64,000 nt of DNA from Streptomyces sp. SAT1 (GTDB lineage: Bacteria > Actinomycetota > Actinomycetes > Streptomycetales > Streptomycetaceae): positions 3,261,501-3,325,500 of the forward strand of contig NZ_CP015849.1 of the NCBI RefSeq assembly GCF_001654495.1, given 5' to 3'. This document shows positions 1 through 9,373 of this stretch, in pieces; position 1 is the stretch's first letter; every line of letters starts with the position of its first letter. The notes beneath the pieces were generated by a model. The model saw only the letters and a program-made list of their open reading frames with translations. It was not told the origin of the DNA and ran no database searches. A program made the position numbers and the translations under genes.

Positions 1-562
1 CCACGTAGTCGGCGCCCCAGACCCGGTCGATGAGCTGCATCCGGGTGAGCACCCGGCCGGCGTTGCGCAGCAGCATCTCCAGCAGGTCGAACTCCTTGAG
101 CGGCAGGTCGACCTTGGAGCCGGAGACGGTGACGACGTGCCGGTCCACGTCCATGCGGACCGGACCCGCCTCCAGGGCCGCCGGGGTGACCTCCTCCGGC
201 TCGCCGCGCCGGCGCAGCACCGCTCGGATCCGGGCGACCAGCTCCCGGGAGGAGAAGGGCTTGGTCACGTAGTCGTCGGCCCCTATCTCCAGGCCGACGA
301 CCTTGTCGATCTCGCTGTCCTTGGCGGTCACCATGATCACCGGGACGTTGGAGCGGCCGCGCAGCTGACGGCACACCTCCGTACCGGGCAGCCCCGGCAG
401 CATCAGGTCGAGGAGGACGAGGTCGGCGCCGTTGCGCTCGAACTCGTCGAGCCCGTCGGGCCCGGTGGCCGCCACGGCGACCTCGAAGCCCTCTTTGCGG
501 AGCATGTACGACAGGGCGTCGGAGAAGGACTCCTCGTCCTCGACGACGAGCACTCGGGTCAC
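1..562 (-). CDS. phoP: PhoP, phosphate response regulator (3' end beyond window)
   Basis: OmpR-type response regulator of the PHO regulon. The reverse-strand product opens MTRVLVVEDEE with the receiver acidic pair, has the phosphoacceptor Asp in VLLDLMLPG and the conserved Lys in DYVTKPF, and continues into a winged-helix C-terminal domain (KEFDLLEMLL, then VWGADYV at the window edge). The last codons lie outside the window. The GTG start (562-560) overlaps the phoR stop in a GTGA, so the two are translationally coupled. As known for Streptomyces, phosphorylated PhoP binds PHO boxes and activates phosphate-scavenging genes; such a box sits upstream of the operon. Confidence 0.95.
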   Translation of the reverse strand, partial: MTRVLVVEDEESFSDALSYMLRKEGFEVAVAATGPDGLDEFERNGADLVLLDLMLPGLPGTEVCRQLRGRSNVPVIMVTAKDSEIDKVVGLEIGADDYVTKPFSSRELVARIRAVLRRRGEPEEVTPAALEAGPVRMDVDRHVVTVSGSKVDLPLKEFDLLEMLLRNAGRVLTRMQLIDRVWGADYV

Positions 563-1959
563 GGAAGGACCTCCGGGGCGGGAAGCGGTTCGTACGGTGA
601 TGTCTGGGACGACGACGCCTGCGTCCGCGATGACGGAGGCGCCGGGGATGAGGCCGGGGACGAGGTGGTGCCGGTGCCGGGCCGGAACCCGGGACGGGGC
701 TCGGACGGGGACGCGGACGCGAGGTCGGTGCCGGGGCCGGCTTCGGGCCCGGTCTCCTCGTCGAGGTCGGGGTGCTGGTGCGCGCGGTCCCGGTCGCGGG
801 CCTCGCGGGCCGCTGCCGCTTCGGGCAGCCGCAGGGTGAAGGTGGAACCCTGTCCCTCGGCGCTCCACACCGTGACCTCCCCGCCGTGCGAGGCGACCAC
901 GTGCTTCACGATGGCGAGGCCGAGGCCGGTGCCGCCGGTGGCACGCGAGCGGGCCGGGTCCACACGGTAGAAACGCTCGAAGATGCGCTCCTTGTCCTTG
1001 TCGGAGATGCCGATGCCCTGGTCGGTGACGGCGATCTCGATGAGATCCCCGCCCGGCACGGTGATCCGGCGGGCGGCGATGCCCACGCGGGTGCGGGCCG
1101 GGGAGTAGTTGACGGCGTTCTCGACGAGGTTGCCGAGCGCCGCGGCGAGCTGGCCGCGGTTGCCCCAGACCCTGAGGTCCGCGGTGCCCCCGGTGGCCAT
1201 GGTGATCTGCTTGGTGCCGGCCTGGTGGCGGCACCGGTCGATGGCCTCGGCGACGAGTTCGTCGACGCGCACCGGCTCGGCGTCCTCCAGCGGGTCGTCG
1301 TTCTGCACCCGCGAGAGGTCGATCAGCTCCTGCACCAGGTTGGTCAGCCGGGTCGCCTCGATCTGCATGCGTCCGGCGAAGCGCTCCACCGCCTCCGGGT
1401 CGTCCGAGGCGTCCATGACGGCCTCGGAGAGCAGGGAGAGAGCGCCGACGGGTGTCTTCAGCTCATGGCTGACGTTCGCCACGAAGTCACGCCGTACGGC
1501 TTCGATCCGGCGCGCCTCGGTCAGGTCCTCGACGAGCAGCAGCACCAGCCGCGAGCCCAGCGGCGCGACGCGCGCGGAGACCGCCAGGGCCTCGCCGCGT
1601 CCGGTGCCGCGCCGCGGCAGGTCCAGCTCGACCTGACGTATCTCCCCGTCCCGGCGGGTGTCCCGGGCCATCTGGAGCATGGGCTCCACGGCGAGCTTGC
1701 CGCCGCGGACCAGCCCGAGGGCGTACGCGGCGGAGCTGGCCTTGACGACGGCGTCGGCCTCGTCGAGGACGACGGCGGAGGAGCGCAGCACGGAGAGGAC
1801 CGTGTCCACACCGGGCGGCAGCACCGCGTCGGTGTGCAGCGAAGTACGCGTCGGACGCTTCTGCTCCCGTTCACTGAAGCGGAACGCCAGCACGGCGATG
1901 ACGCCGGTGAGCACTCCGGCGATCGCTGATGCTGCGGCGACCGCCGCGTTCACGTCCAT
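559..1959 (-). CDS. phoR: PhoR, phosphate sensor histidine kinase
   Basis: 466-aa membrane sensor kinase, partner of PhoP. One N-terminal hydrophobic helix (about residues 5-27) leads into a PAS-like linker, the HisKA dimerisation helix with the H-box FVANVSHELKTP, and a HATPase domain with N-box NLVENAVNYSP, G1 DQGIGI and G2 GGTGLGLAIV. The very short extracytoplasmic part fits PhoR kinases that sense the Pst/PhoU complex instead of phosphate directly. It lies upstream of phoP and overlaps it by 4 nt. The tail beyond the kinase domain (last ~70 residues) is Ser/Pro-rich and probably disordered. Confidence 0.95.
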   Translation of the reverse strand: MDVNAAVAAASAIAGVLTGVIAVLAFRFSEREQKRPTRTSLHTDAVLPPGVDTVLSVLRSSAVVLDEADAVVKASSAAYALGLVRGGKLAVEPMLQMARDTRRDGEIRQVELDLPRRGTGRGEALAVSARVAPLGSRLVLLLVEDLTEARRIEAVRRDFVANVSHELKTPVGALSLLSEAVMDASDDPEAVERFAGRMQIEATRLTNLVQELIDLSRVQNDDPLEDAEPVRVDELVAEAIDRCRHQAGTKQITMATGGTADLRVWGNRGQLAAALGNLVENAVNYSPARTRVGIAARRITVPGGDLIEIAVTDQGIGISDKDKERIFERFYRVDPARSRATGGTGLGLAIVKHVVASHGGEVTVWSAEGQGSTFTLRLPEAAAAREARDRDRAHQHPDLDEETGPEAGPGTDLASASPSEPRPGFRPGTGTTSSPASSPAPPSSRTQASSSQTSPYEPLPAPEVLP

Positions 1960-2032
1960 GCGACCAGGTTAGGCATGACGGACGACGTGCCCCCACCCGT
2001 CCGGGTGCGACCTCGAACACTCGTCGCCCAGA

Positions 2033-2076
2033 GTTCACCTTGGAGCCAGCGACGGTTCACTTGAGGTGACGGAAAC
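2033..2076. promoter_or_regulatory. PHO box (PhoP direct-repeat units) between phoR and phoU
   Basis: GTTCACCTTGG at 2033-2043 and GTTCACTTGAG at 2055-2065 are spaced exactly 22 bp, two 11-bp units, with AGCCAGCGACG between and GTGACGGAAAC after. This is the architecture of Streptomyces PhoP sites (11-bp direct repeats, consensus near GTTCACC). The site lies in the divergent phoR/phoU intergenic region and could serve both promoters. Confidence 0.85.
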
Positions 2077-2229
2077 GGACGCGTACGGGCCGGACCGTGG
2101 GAGCGTGGGGTTCGCACCGCCGGTCGTCACACGGGACGGGCCGGGCGCCGTCGGCCAGACGCCGACGGCGGACCGCCGCCCCTGCACCCCCTTGCCAACC
2201 CCGACGAACACGCACGAGAGGGAACGAAG

Positions 2230-2919
2230 ATGCGGGACGCGTACCACGAGGAACTGGACTCGATCGGCGACGGACTGGTGGAGATGGCCCGGCTGGTCGG
2301 GTCGGCCATCGGACGCGCCACGACCGCCATCCTCGACGCCGATCTGAAGCTGGCCGAGAGCGTGATCGAGGCCGACCAGAAGGTCGACGAGCTCCAGCAC
2401 GACCTGGAGGCACGGGCCATCGCCCTGCTGGCCCGGCAGCAGCCGGTGGCGACGGATCTGCGGATCGTCGTCACCTCGCTGCGGATGTCGGCGGACCTGG
2501 AGCGCTCGGGCGACCTGGCCCAGCACGTGGCCAAGCTGGCCCGGCTGCGCTTCCCGGAGCGCGGGGTCCCCCAGGACCTGCACGCCACCATCCTGGAGAT
2601 GGGCCAGCTCGCCCAGCGCCTGATGGCGAAGGCCGCCGAGGTGATCGTCACCAAGGACGTCGACCTGGCCCTCCAGCTGGAGCAGGACGACGACGAGATG
2701 GACCTGCTGCACCGCACGCTCTTCCAGCACCTGATCGACGACCGCTGGAAGCACGGCATCGAGACGGCCGTGGACGTCACCCTGCTCGGCCGCTACTACG
2801 AGCGCTACGCCGACCACGCGGTGGCGGTGGCCAAGCGGGTGGTCTACCTGGTCACGGGCGAGCACGCCGACGAGCTCCAGCAGGACGTCACGTCGGTGCC
2901 GAAGGTCGACGGGGCCTGA
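2230..2919 (+). CDS. phoU: PhoU, phosphate signalling accessory protein
   Basis: 229-aa all-helical protein with the two PhoU repeats (residues ~8-95 and ~110-210). Recognisable segments are MRDAYHEELDSIGDGLVEMA at the N-terminus, VATDLRIVVTSLRM, and the second-repeat helix ending YYERYADHAVAVAKRVVYLVTG. PhoU proteins link phosphate import to the PhoR kinase and keep it off when phosphate is plentiful. ATG is preceded by GAGAGGGAACGAAG. It is divergent from phoR-phoP and shares the PHO box region, so PhoP control is expected. Confidence 0.95.
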   Translation: MRDAYHEELDSIGDGLVEMARLVGSAIGRATTAILDADLKLAESVIEADQKVDELQHDLEARAIALLARQQPVATDLRIVVTSLRMSADLERSGDLAQHVAKLARLRFPERGVPQDLHATILEMGQLAQRLMAKAAEVIVTKDVDLALQLEQDDDEMDLLHRTLFQHLIDDRWKHGIETAVDVTLLGRYYERYADHAVAVAKRVVYLVTGEHADELQQDVTSVPKVDGA

Positions 2920-2948
2920 GGGGCGGCGGGGCGGGCCTGAGGGGCGGC

Positions 2949-3056
2949 GGGTACGGCCGGGACAGCGGGTACGGCGGGGACAGCGGGCGCGGCGGGGGCA
3001 GCGGGTACGGCCGGGACAGCGGGGGCGGCCGGTACAGCGCGTACGGCCGGGACGGC
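2949..3056. repeat. Six tandem copies of an 18-bp unit downstream of phoU
   Basis: Units with consensus GGGTACGGCCGGGACAGC run back to back: 2949-2966, 2967-2984, 2985-3002, 3003-3020, 3021-3038, 3039-3056. Copies 1 and 4 are identical. Just before them the string GGGCCTGAGGGGCGGCGGG occurs twice, the first copy overlapping the phoU stop. No hairpin or convincing ORF explains them. Confidence 0.85.
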
Positions 3057-3176
3057 GGTGGCACGGGGAAACGGCCGGACGGGGTGCCGCGGCGGGAACG
3101 AGCCACCGTGCGCCGTTGATGCGCCCAGCGCGGCGGGCATGGAATGGGCGAAGGCACCAGCCTGAAGGAGGGACCC

Positions 3177-3335
3177 ATGTCCGAATCCCCCAGCACCGCG
3201 CCCGACCCGACCCGGAGCCGTGAGACCGAGCAGCCCGTCGCCGAGCCACGGAGCCTTCCGCTCCTCGCCGCCTGCGGGTGCGGCTCGGGCTGCGGCTGCG
3301 GCTGCCAGTCGGGCGGCCCCTGCCAGTGCGGCTGA
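3177..3335 (+). CDS. Small Cys-rich metallothionein-like peptide
   Basis: 52-aa peptide with a polar N-terminal half and a C-terminal cluster of Cys and Gly: CGCGSGCGCGCQSGGPCQCG, eight cysteines in twenty residues. Such clusters bind soft metals (zinc, copper). The ATG at 3177 is chosen over the upstream in-frame ATG at 3144 because GAAGGAGG sits 6-8 nt before it. A metallothionein-like gene (mtpA) following phoU is, as I recall, a feature of Streptomyces; symbol left blank because recalled, not verified. It is followed directly by a strong terminator. Confidence 0.8.
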   Translation: MSESPSTAPDPTRSRETEQPVAEPRSLPLLAACGCGSGCGCGCQSGGPCQCG

Positions 3336-3344
3336 CAGGACACC

Positions 3345-3383
3345 GGCGCGGGGCCCCGGCGGACGACGCCGGGGCCCCGCGCC
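3345..3383 (+). terminator. Perfect 16-bp stem terminator
   Basis: Arms 3345-3360 and 3368-3383 are perfectly complementary (GGCGCGGGGCCCCGGC and its complement) around a 7-nt loop, starting 10 nt after the Cys-rich peptide stop. There is no T-run, as is usual for Streptomyces terminators. Confidence 0.85.
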
Positions 3384-3431
3384 ATGTCGCCCGCCCGCCT
3401 GTGTGACGCGCGCCCGCCGCTCACGCTGCTC

Positions 3432-3515
3432 CTCGCTTTCCGTTCCTCGCTTTCCGTTCCTCACTTTCCGTTCCTCACGTTCTGTTGCCCACTCTCTGTT
3501 ACTCACTTTGGAGTG
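3432..3515. repeat. Degenerate 14-bp pyrimidine-rich tandem repeat
   Basis: Units near CTCGCTTTCCGTTC: two identical copies (3432-3445, 3446-3459), one with a single change (3460-3473), then three progressively degenerate copies to 3515. The purine-poor strand stands out in this GC-rich background. It occupies the start of the 407-bp gap before the lamin-tail gene; the rest of that gap (3516-3742) shows no ORF or hairpin I can support. Confidence 0.7.
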
Positions 3516-3742
3516 ACGCCCTCCGGCGCGGACCGGCCGGAGGGACCCCGCGCCGCAGGCAGCCCACCGGCCCGGGACCTCCGCCACCTGCTTGGGCGCT
3601 ACAGCCGAGAGTCACAGAAACGTGGCCAATCGGTAACAGGGCGCGCGTATCGCGTCGATCTCCCCGCAAACCGGACAAGGGTGTGGGCCGCGCGGCCACC
3701 CGGCCGCCGTACCGCCCCACCTCGCACCAGCAGGGAGAACCT

Positions 3743-4258
3743 GTGTCCGTGTCCGTTTCCGCTCCCCTCTCCTCGACCGCCCGTCGGCTGACCGCGACCG
3801 CCGCGGCGGCCGGGGCCCTGCTCGCGGTGGCCGCGCTACCCGCCGCCGCGGCCGACCACCCCGCGCACGCGCACCGCCAGGGCGTGGTGATCAGCGACGT
3901 CCACCTCGCCGACCCGCACCCGACCCGGGGCCACCGCTCCGAGCGGGTGCTGAACACCGAGTGGGTGGAGATCACCAACAACACCCGCCGCGACGTCAAC
4001 CTCGACGGATGGACCCTGTCCGACCAGCACGGGCACACCTACACGTTCCGCCACTACCGCCTCGACGGCCGCGCCACGGTCCGCGTCCACACCGGTTACG
4101 GCCACGACACCCGCCGCGACCTCTACCAGGACCGCCGCACCTCGGTCTGGGACCGCCGCGACACCGCGACCCTCCGCAACGACCACCGCCGCTCCGTCGA
4201 CTCCCTCAGCTGGGACGACACCCACCGCGGCCCCCGCCCCGGCCACCACCACCGCTGA
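3743..4258 (+). CDS. Secreted lamin-tail-domain (LTD) protein
   Basis: 171-aa exported protein. The GTG at 3743, preceded by CAGGGAGAACC, gives a signal peptide with an Arg-containing n-region (TARRLTATAAAAG), an Ala/Leu core and an AAA-D cleavage site near residue 35. The mature part carries the lamin-tail signature: VVISDVHL, NTEWVEITNN, VNLDGWTLSD, YTFRHY, with the beta-rich Ig-like fold expected. LTD modules in bacteria are found on secreted proteins and nucleases; here the domain stands alone. The mature protein is unusually rich in His, Arg and Asp. Function unknown beyond an extracellular location. Confidence 0.8.
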   Translation: MSVSVSAPLSSTARRLTATAAAAGALLAVAALPAAAADHPAHAHRQGVVISDVHLADPHPTRGHRSERVLNTEWVEITNNTRRDVNLDGWTLSDQHGHTYTFRHYRLDGRATVRVHTGYGHDTRRDLYQDRRTSVWDRRDTATLRNDHRRSVDSLSWDDTHRGPRPGHHHR

Positions 4259-4270
4259 CCGGCGGCCCCG

Positions 4271-4304
4271 GCCCCCTGCTCGCGGCGTACCGCGGGCAGG
4301 GGGC
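4271..4304 (+). terminator. 15-bp stem, 4-nt loop terminator
   Basis: Arms 4271-4285 and 4290-4304 pair over 15 bp with one G-U wobble around the loop CGTA, beginning 12 nt after the LTD gene stop. Confidence 0.8.
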
Positions 4305-4479
4305 TCTCGCATGTCCGGTGTCCGGTGTCCGGGGTCCGGGGCCCGCGGCGGGGCGGCCTCCCGAACCGATCCGGAATCGAGAAGCGCGCCCGCCGGGGCC
4401 GCGGCTACGGTGACGACGGAACCGGCGACGGACGCGGGCGCGGCAGGCACGGCGCACAGAAGGAACAGAGGGAGACGCG

Positions 4480-6906
<2,427 letters not shown>

Positions 6907-6928
6907 GCGGTCCGCCTGCCCGACGCGT

Positions 6929-7693
6929 CTACTCGGGCGGGCGGTTGTACGAGTCCAGGACCGCTCTCGTCGTCGCCGTGTCCATGAGCCGCAGTTCCCA
7001 CGGCCCCGTGTTCACGTCGAACTCCTTGCCGAAACCGACCCACTTGCCAGCCATGCGCCGCCCGGTGGGCTCGACCAGCATCTGAACAGCCCCGAAGTAC
7101 CGGGCTCCTCGGTAGTAGCCCTCGCTCGCGGTCTGCTCGGTCCAGGTACCGGTCACGGTGCTGCCGTCGGCCTGGAGATCGAGGGTGAGGGGACTGTCCG
7201 GGTTGAGGGACCCATGGGGCAGGCTGCGCCCGGTGAGCCGGTTGCCGTGCTGGAGCAGCACCACGTGGTGCTTGCCGGGGAAGACCTGGTTGCCGCGGCC
7301 GCTGGACACGTACTCATACATGCTCAGCCAGACGCCCGTGTAGTTGATCCGCGGTGAGGTCTGAGGAGTAGGGGATCCGCTTCCGGCCGGAGTGCCGACC
7401 GGTGAGTCCTGGAGGTCGTGGCCGCCGTGTCCGTCCTCGGAGATCCGGACGAGGGCGGGCGCCGGGAAGCCGAGGGATTCGATGGGCAGCCCTGTCACCG
7501 CCTCCAGTGCTCGGGCGTAGACGGGACGCGGCCCGGCCGTGGTGCCGGACTCCCACCTCTGGACAAGGCGCTTCGAGGCGTCGTTCGGACTCCCCTCCCG
7601 CTCTCCGGCCCTGCGGAGCGCACGCGCGAACTCGTCCTGCGACATGAGCAGGCCCATACGGACCGCTCGCAAAGTTCCGTTCGGAGTGGCCAT
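6929..7693 (-). CDS. XRE-family HTH protein with a beta-rich C-terminal domain
   Basis: 254-aa protein with an N-terminal helix-turn-helix ([18 protein letters not shown], then [15 protein letters not shown]) and a variable linker. The C-terminal ~130 residues are lipocalin-like in pattern ([56 protein letters not shown]). Related architectures occur repeatedly in Streptomyces as probable transcription regulators of unknown signal. The start at 7693 gives MATPNGTL; the upstream extension to 7783 is poor in coding character. It converges on the UvrA-like gene with a 22-bp gap and opens the accessory patch. Confidence 0.75.
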   Translation of the reverse strand: MATPNGTLRAVRMGLLMSQDEFARALRRAGEREGSPNDASKRLVQRWESGTTAGPRPVYARALEAVTGLPIESLGFPAPALVRISEDGHGGHDLQDSPVGTPAGSGSPTPQTSPRINYTGVWLSMYEYVSSGRGNQVFPGKHHVVLLQHGNRLTGRSLPHGSLNPDSPLTLDLQADGSTVTGTWTEQTASEGYYRGARYFGAVQMLVEPTGRRMAGKWVGFGKEFDVNTGPWELRLMDTATTRAVLDSYNRPPE

Positions 7694-7875
7694 GAGATCG
7701 ACGGTAGCCGGACCCACGCGAAAGTGACACCCAAATGACGCCCTGGAGGGCGCCGATATGACACCTCGTACGTCGTCGCGCACGGACTGTCATCTGCCCG
7801 AAGGTGGCCCTACCGCACAGGCCCGGGTTCACGCGCAGCGTGCCCCGGGCCGACCGACCGTCGAGGAGCCGCGAC

Positions 7876-8247
7876 ATGCCGTACCGTGCCGTCCCCCCAC
7901 CACCGGGCACAGTGACCTCCGAGCCCCCGCTCGACACGCTTCGCCTCCCCTCGGATGCCCTGCCGCTCCCCTCCCCCGAGGACGTCACCGACGGGCAGTC
8001 GCGTGGCGCCTCCTGCGTGTGGTGCGGCCACGGCCCGCTCAGCACGGACGCGGTCGTCGACCTCGGCACCCGCAAGAACCCGCTCGGCGGCTCCTGGTTC
8101 CCGCGCGCCTGCCCCCACTGCGTCACCGCCCGCGCGCACCGGGCTCTCTCCGCGCATGCCTCGATGTGCGAACAGTGCGTCGACGAGGCCGCCCGCTGCG
8201 AGACCGGAAGCGCGCTCCAGCAGCTCGTCAGGGAGAGCCGACGGTGA
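7876..8247 (+). CDS. Small Cys-pair (zinc-ribbon-like) protein
   Basis: 123-aa protein with three CXXC pairs in its C-terminal two-thirds: SCVWCGHGP, ACPHCVTARAH and MCEQCVDEAARC, spaced as in small zinc ribbons. The N-terminal ~45 residues are Pro-rich and low-complexity. The ATG at 7876 follows GAGGAG; upstream in-frame ATG at 7804 lacks one. No family assigned; binding of nucleic acid or a partner protein is only a guess. It overlaps the next small gene by 4 nt. Confidence 0.65.
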   Translation: MPYRAVPPPPGTVTSEPPLDTLRLPSDALPLPSPEDVTDGQSRGASCVWCGHGPLSTDAVVDLGTRKNPLGGSWFPRACPHCVTARAHRALSAHASMCEQCVDEAARCETGSALQQLVRESRR

Positions 8248-8411
8248 CCCAGAAGCCCGCGAACAGCCCGTCGCCAAGCCGGGAACCTCGCCCCCGCTAC
8301 GGATCCAGCACCTGCTTCCACGAGCACCCGTCCACGAGACTGCGCTGCACCGATCCGGTCGGACACGACGGCGCACACCGGCATGCGTTCACGAATGCTG
8401 AATGGCCGTGA
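8244..8411 (+). CDS. Small coupled hypothetical protein
   Basis: 55-aa protein beginning at the GTG of a GTGA overlap with the upstream Cys-pair gene, indicating translational coupling. It has an N-terminal Ser/Pro stretch, then STCFHEHPSTRLRCTDPVGH and HRHAFTNAEW: two Cys and several His that could form a metal site. The C-X9-C plus His pattern resembles short zinc-ribbon proteins paired with regulators in Streptomyces. Function unknown. Confidence 0.55.
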   Translation: MTQKPANSPSPSREPRPRYGSSTCFHEHPSTRLRCTDPVGHDGAHRHAFTNAEWP

Positions 8412-8567
8412 CTGCGGGAGGCTGACACGTGGTCATGTACCTAATGCCAAGTTGCGCTGCGGCCCCTCAGCGCGGGAGGGAACCGTGAAACAGCGACTGC
8501 CGGAAGTGTTGTGGGGCCACACCATGTGAACAACTCAAGTGCCACCACGACCAGAGAGGTCACCCGC

Positions 8568-8980
8568 GTGTCCCGGCTGATCGGAATGAAGGAATTCTGG
8601 CATCTCTTCAAGACGTTCGAGCACTCGACCTGGCGCTTGGGCACCCGGCGCTGCTACGCGTCTACCCGGGAGGATCCCGGGTACGCGGAGTTCCTCACGA
8701 CCGGCACAGCCCCGTGCGATCTGGACAGTGAGTGGTGCGTCAGCATCCGCAGGCAGACGTACGCGTCGTCGACAGCCCGCCCACGGAAGGACAGTTGTTC
8801 CTGCTCAGCTACGCCCGGTTCAACGCGGCCACGGGCGAGGACATATGGCGGGAGGAAGCGGCACAACTCCAGCTCCTGACCCAGGACTTCTGACGCTTTG
8901 GCAGTCGGCTCGTCGCCATGCCGCGCTTCGACGACGAGGACGCTTCAGCGTGCACAAGTGACGGCCGACACCCTCAGTAC
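8568..8980 (+). pseudogene. Decayed DUF6879-family gene
   Basis: From the GTG at 8568 (AGAGAGGT upstream) frame 1 reads RLIGMKEFWHLFKTFEH and WRLGTRRCYASTREDPGY, the start of a DUF6879 protein. Near 8745-8765 the family sequence jumps frame and continues VRVVDSPPTEGQLFLLSYAR, FNAATGEDIW and LLTQDF. There a TGA (8891-8893) stands where the family has Trp, followed by RFGSRLVAMPRFDDED still in frame. A second jump near 8940 continues TLQRAQVTADTL. Two frameshifts plus a stop mark a dead gene. DUF6879 genes are common in Streptomyces beside XRE regulators; their role is unknown. Family match is from memory of its consensus. Confidence 0.7.
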
Positions 8981-9373
8981 ACCTCGTCTGGACCTCAACC
9001 GACGACAGTCAGCCACAACGGGTGGGGGGCGCCGACCGAGCACGCACGCGATGCCTCGCTGTACCCCCACCAGCCTCAGCCACGCTGCCGATACCGTCGA
9101 CCGCAGCAAGCCCAGACGGCGAGCCCGCGATGACGCTGCCTGAACTCTCCGCTCGGGAAGCTCGGGTTCTCCAGACGCGGAAGCACTACTGAGCTGTGGT
9201 GGAGCGGCGTTAGCCCGCGGTGAGCCGTCGAGTGGTGCCTCGCCCCTCGGTGTTCCCCGTGATTCGCCGCACGATTTTTGATCGGGGTCGGCAGACAGTA
9301 CGCAGGCACGCACCACCAGCCAGTTCTGTGATGCACGCTACCAACCCTGACCGCGTCGACTACGGTGACACGC
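8981..9373. other. Gap without a supportable gene
   Basis: About 390 bp between the decayed DUF6879 gene and the DUF262 gene. A 20-codon ATG ORF starts at 9130 but has no known relatives that I recognise. The last 100 bp become more A/T-rich (a T5 run near 9275) and probably contain the promoter of the following gene. Confidence 0.4.

Noticed and set aside
2035..3249. 404-codon antisense ORF over phoU
   Set aside because: Runs through the PHO box, phoU antisense and the 18-bp repeat; Arg/Pro-rich shadow of GC-biased codons.
8441..8644. Antisense 67-codon ORF over the decayed DUF6879 gene
   Set aside because: No ribosome site and the sense strand carries family-like sequence.
9337..9373. Leaderless promoter for the DUF262 gene (TACGGT at 9361)
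   Set aside because: The -10-like hexamer is well placed but no -35 fits at 16-18 bp; kept only as a possibility.
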